Part shown: piece by piece, positions 4,905 to 5,865 of the stretch | How the letters are laid out: each line of letters starts with the position of its first letter | How positions within the stretch are numbered: position 1 is the first letter of the stretch | The notes under the pieces: generated by a model | Seen by the model: the letters and a program-made list of their open reading frames with translations, nothing else | The model's database searches: none | Told to the model about the DNA's origin: nothing | Made by a program: the position numbers and the translations under genes | Origin: Geminicoccaceae bacterium | GTDB taxonomy: Bacteria > Pseudomonadota > Alphaproteobacteria > Geminicoccales > Geminicoccaceae | Reading direction: 5' to 3' | DNA length: 5,865 bases | Assembly (NCBI GenBank): GCA_030824835.1 | Contig: JAPJRA010000270.1 | Coordinates: forward strand, 1 to 5,865

Positions 4905-5118
4905 GCGACAGCGTGGCCGAGACCTCCGTCGTCATCTTTCCCGGCTCCCCAGGCTGCCGGCGCTGAAGCTGCCCGAGCTCGGGGCCACTCTTCTCGTGGG
5001 CGTGAGCCGCACGCATTGCGGCCCTGCGGGATGAGAGGTGGTGACCGCATGACAGACGGGTCACCTGAAGGGGCGTGACGCGTGGCGTCGCCGCGAACCG
5101 CCAGGCTGGAAACGCCAC
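4905..5118. promoter_or_regulatory. Intergenic region with inverted repeats upstream of the transporter
   Basis: No gene is supported here. GGTGACC (5040-5046) and GGTCACC (5059-5065) form a perfect seven-base inverted repeat with a 12-base spacer. GTGACGC-GTG-GCGTCGC (5075-5091) forms a seven-pair hairpin with one G-U. A nine-codon frame, MTDGSPEGA, runs 5049-5078 across both. GTGGCCGAG (4913-4921) can pair imperfectly with CTCGGGGCCAC (4978-4988). No T-run terminator for the DUF1127 cluster was found. The structures could form an operator or a regulated leader of the transporter gene. Confidence 0.4.
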
Positions 5119-5124
5119 GTGCCC

Positions 5125-5865
5125 ATGGTCGAGCGCATCCCCCGGAGCTTGCCGCCGCTGCCGCTGCTGGGGGTCCTTTGGGGCATGGTCGCGGCCGTCG
5201 CTTGGGCTGTCTACAATGTCGGCGCCAAGGTCGGTGCCGCGCAGGGCTTCCAGCCGGCTGATCTGACGCTGATGCGGTTCGGCGTGGCGGGTCTCGTCAT
5301 GCTGCCGCTGCTCGTCCGCGCCGGTCTGCGCGACCTGGGTGGCCTCGGATGGGGCCGTGGCGTGGTGCTGGCGCTGCTGGTGGGGCCGCTGTTCGGCTTC
5401 GTCGTCAACACGGGCTTCGTGCTGGCGCCCTTGGCGCACGGCGTCGTGCTCGGCCCGGCCACCACCATGCTGTCCGCGACGGCGTTGGCCTGGGTATGCG
5501 AGGGCGAGCGGCTCAACCGGATGCAGCTGGCGGGCATGGCGATTCTCGTCACCGGTCTGCTGGCGATCGCCTATGACGGTCTGACGGCACCCTCGGGCCA
5601 TCTGGTCTGGCTGGGCGATCTCGGCTTCGTCGCGGCAGGGACCTTGTGGGGCGTGTTCACCTTCCTGCTCAAGCGGTGGCGCGTGCATGCCGTGCAGGCG
5701 ACGGCGGCGGTCTCGGTGCTGTCGATGCTGGTCGTGGTGCCGCTCTATCTGGCATTTTATGGCGGCCTGCCCGACCTGCCTGCCCATGCGATCTTCGTCC
5801 AGGCGATCTACCAGGGCGGCCTCGGCGGCTGCCTTGCCGTGCTCGCCTTCAGCCTGGCCGTGGGG
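5125..5865 (+). CDS. EamA/DMT superfamily transporter, C-terminus beyond window
   Basis: An inner-membrane transporter of the drug/metabolite transporter superfamily; 247 residues are visible. The first EamA repeat spans about 15-150, with hydrophobic segments near 13-31, 50-66, 79-96, 100-123 and 134-151. It includes the family landmarks DLTLMRFGVAGL and the helix pair LGPATTMLSATALAWVCEGERLNRMQ followed by LAGMAILVTGLLAIA. The second repeat begins near 163 (LGDLGFVAAGTLWGVFTFLLKRW) and is cut by the window edge; a whole protein of about 300 residues with ten helices is expected. The ATG at 5125 is preferred; GTG 5119, two codons upstream, is possible, and an in-frame stop at 5050-5052 rules out a much longer start. 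No good ribosome site precedes either start. The substrate (amino acid, metabolite or drug) cannot be told from sequence. Confidence 0.92.
   Translation, partial: MVERIPRSLPPLPLLGVLWGMVAAVAWAVYNVGAKVGAAQGFQPADLTLMRFGVAGLVMLPLLVRAGLRDLGGLGWGRGVVLALLVGPLFGFVVNTGFVLAPLAHGVVLGPATTMLSATALAWVCEGERLNRMQLAGMAILVTGLLAIAYDGLTAPSGHLVWLGDLGFVAAGTLWGVFTFLLKRWRVHAVQATAAVSVLSMLVVVPLYLAFYGGLPDLPAHAIFVQAIYQGGLGGCLAVLAFSLAVG

Noticed and set aside
4972..4983. Palindrome CCCGAGCTCGGG as a terminator of the DUF1127 cluster
   Set aside because: Perfect palindrome leaves only a four-base stem with a loop, and no T-run follows on either strand.
4765..5787. Minus-strand open frame of 340 codons
   Set aside because: Rich in His, Arg, Gln and Asp as expected for the reverse of a GC-rich membrane protein; it is the shadow of the EamA transporter and a DUF1127 gene.

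Overview
The window is GC-rich, double-stranded bacterial chromosome sequence, and the gene content points to an alphaproteobacterium. The indicators are two small DUF1127 proteins, an arginine-rich small protein beside them, a 78-residue protein with an N-terminal AALSICESLLLAL-type motif, and a Crp/Fnr regulator whose helix-turn-helix reads LNQYMLADALGMTAIHVNR. I cannot fix the order or genus from the sequence alone.

Left half, minus strand, listed in the direction of transcription: a Crp/Fnr-family regulator (3470-2739), a spacer of about 400-420 bp with an AT-rich core, a membrane fatty acid desaturase of the DesA/delta-12-like group (2319-1222), and a subtilase (S8) protease (1119-1). 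The protease runs off the left edge before its catalytic serine. The desaturase and protease are about 100 bp apart with no clear terminator between them, so read-through is possible. The regulator is far enough upstream that the desaturase probably has its own promoter.

Right half, plus strand: a 182-bp divergent region separates the regulator from the 78-residue protein (3653-3889). Then comes a 208-bp gap packed with RNA structure: a 10-bp hairpin, a larger two-part hairpin, and a strong hairpin followed by seven T's, which together look like a small RNA or an attenuator. Only 12 bases after the T-run begins a run of three very small genes: DUF1127 protein (TTG start), arginine-rich 67-residue protein, DUF1127 protein. 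Each has a good ribosome binding site, the spacers are 61 and 56 bp, and each spacer holds a small hairpin. A 220-bp region with further inverted repeats leads to an EamA/DMT-family transporter (5125 onward) that runs off the right edge.

The most interesting part is 3920-4100. The intrinsic terminator sits so close to the first DUF1127 start codon that there is no room for a separate promoter downstream of it. Either expression of the small-protein cluster depends on read-through of this terminator, or the cluster is the downstream partner of an sRNA. DUF1127 genes linked to sRNAs are known in Rhodobacter, so this is a testable riboregulation candidate. No tRNA, rRNA, CRISPR array or intact mobile element was seen.
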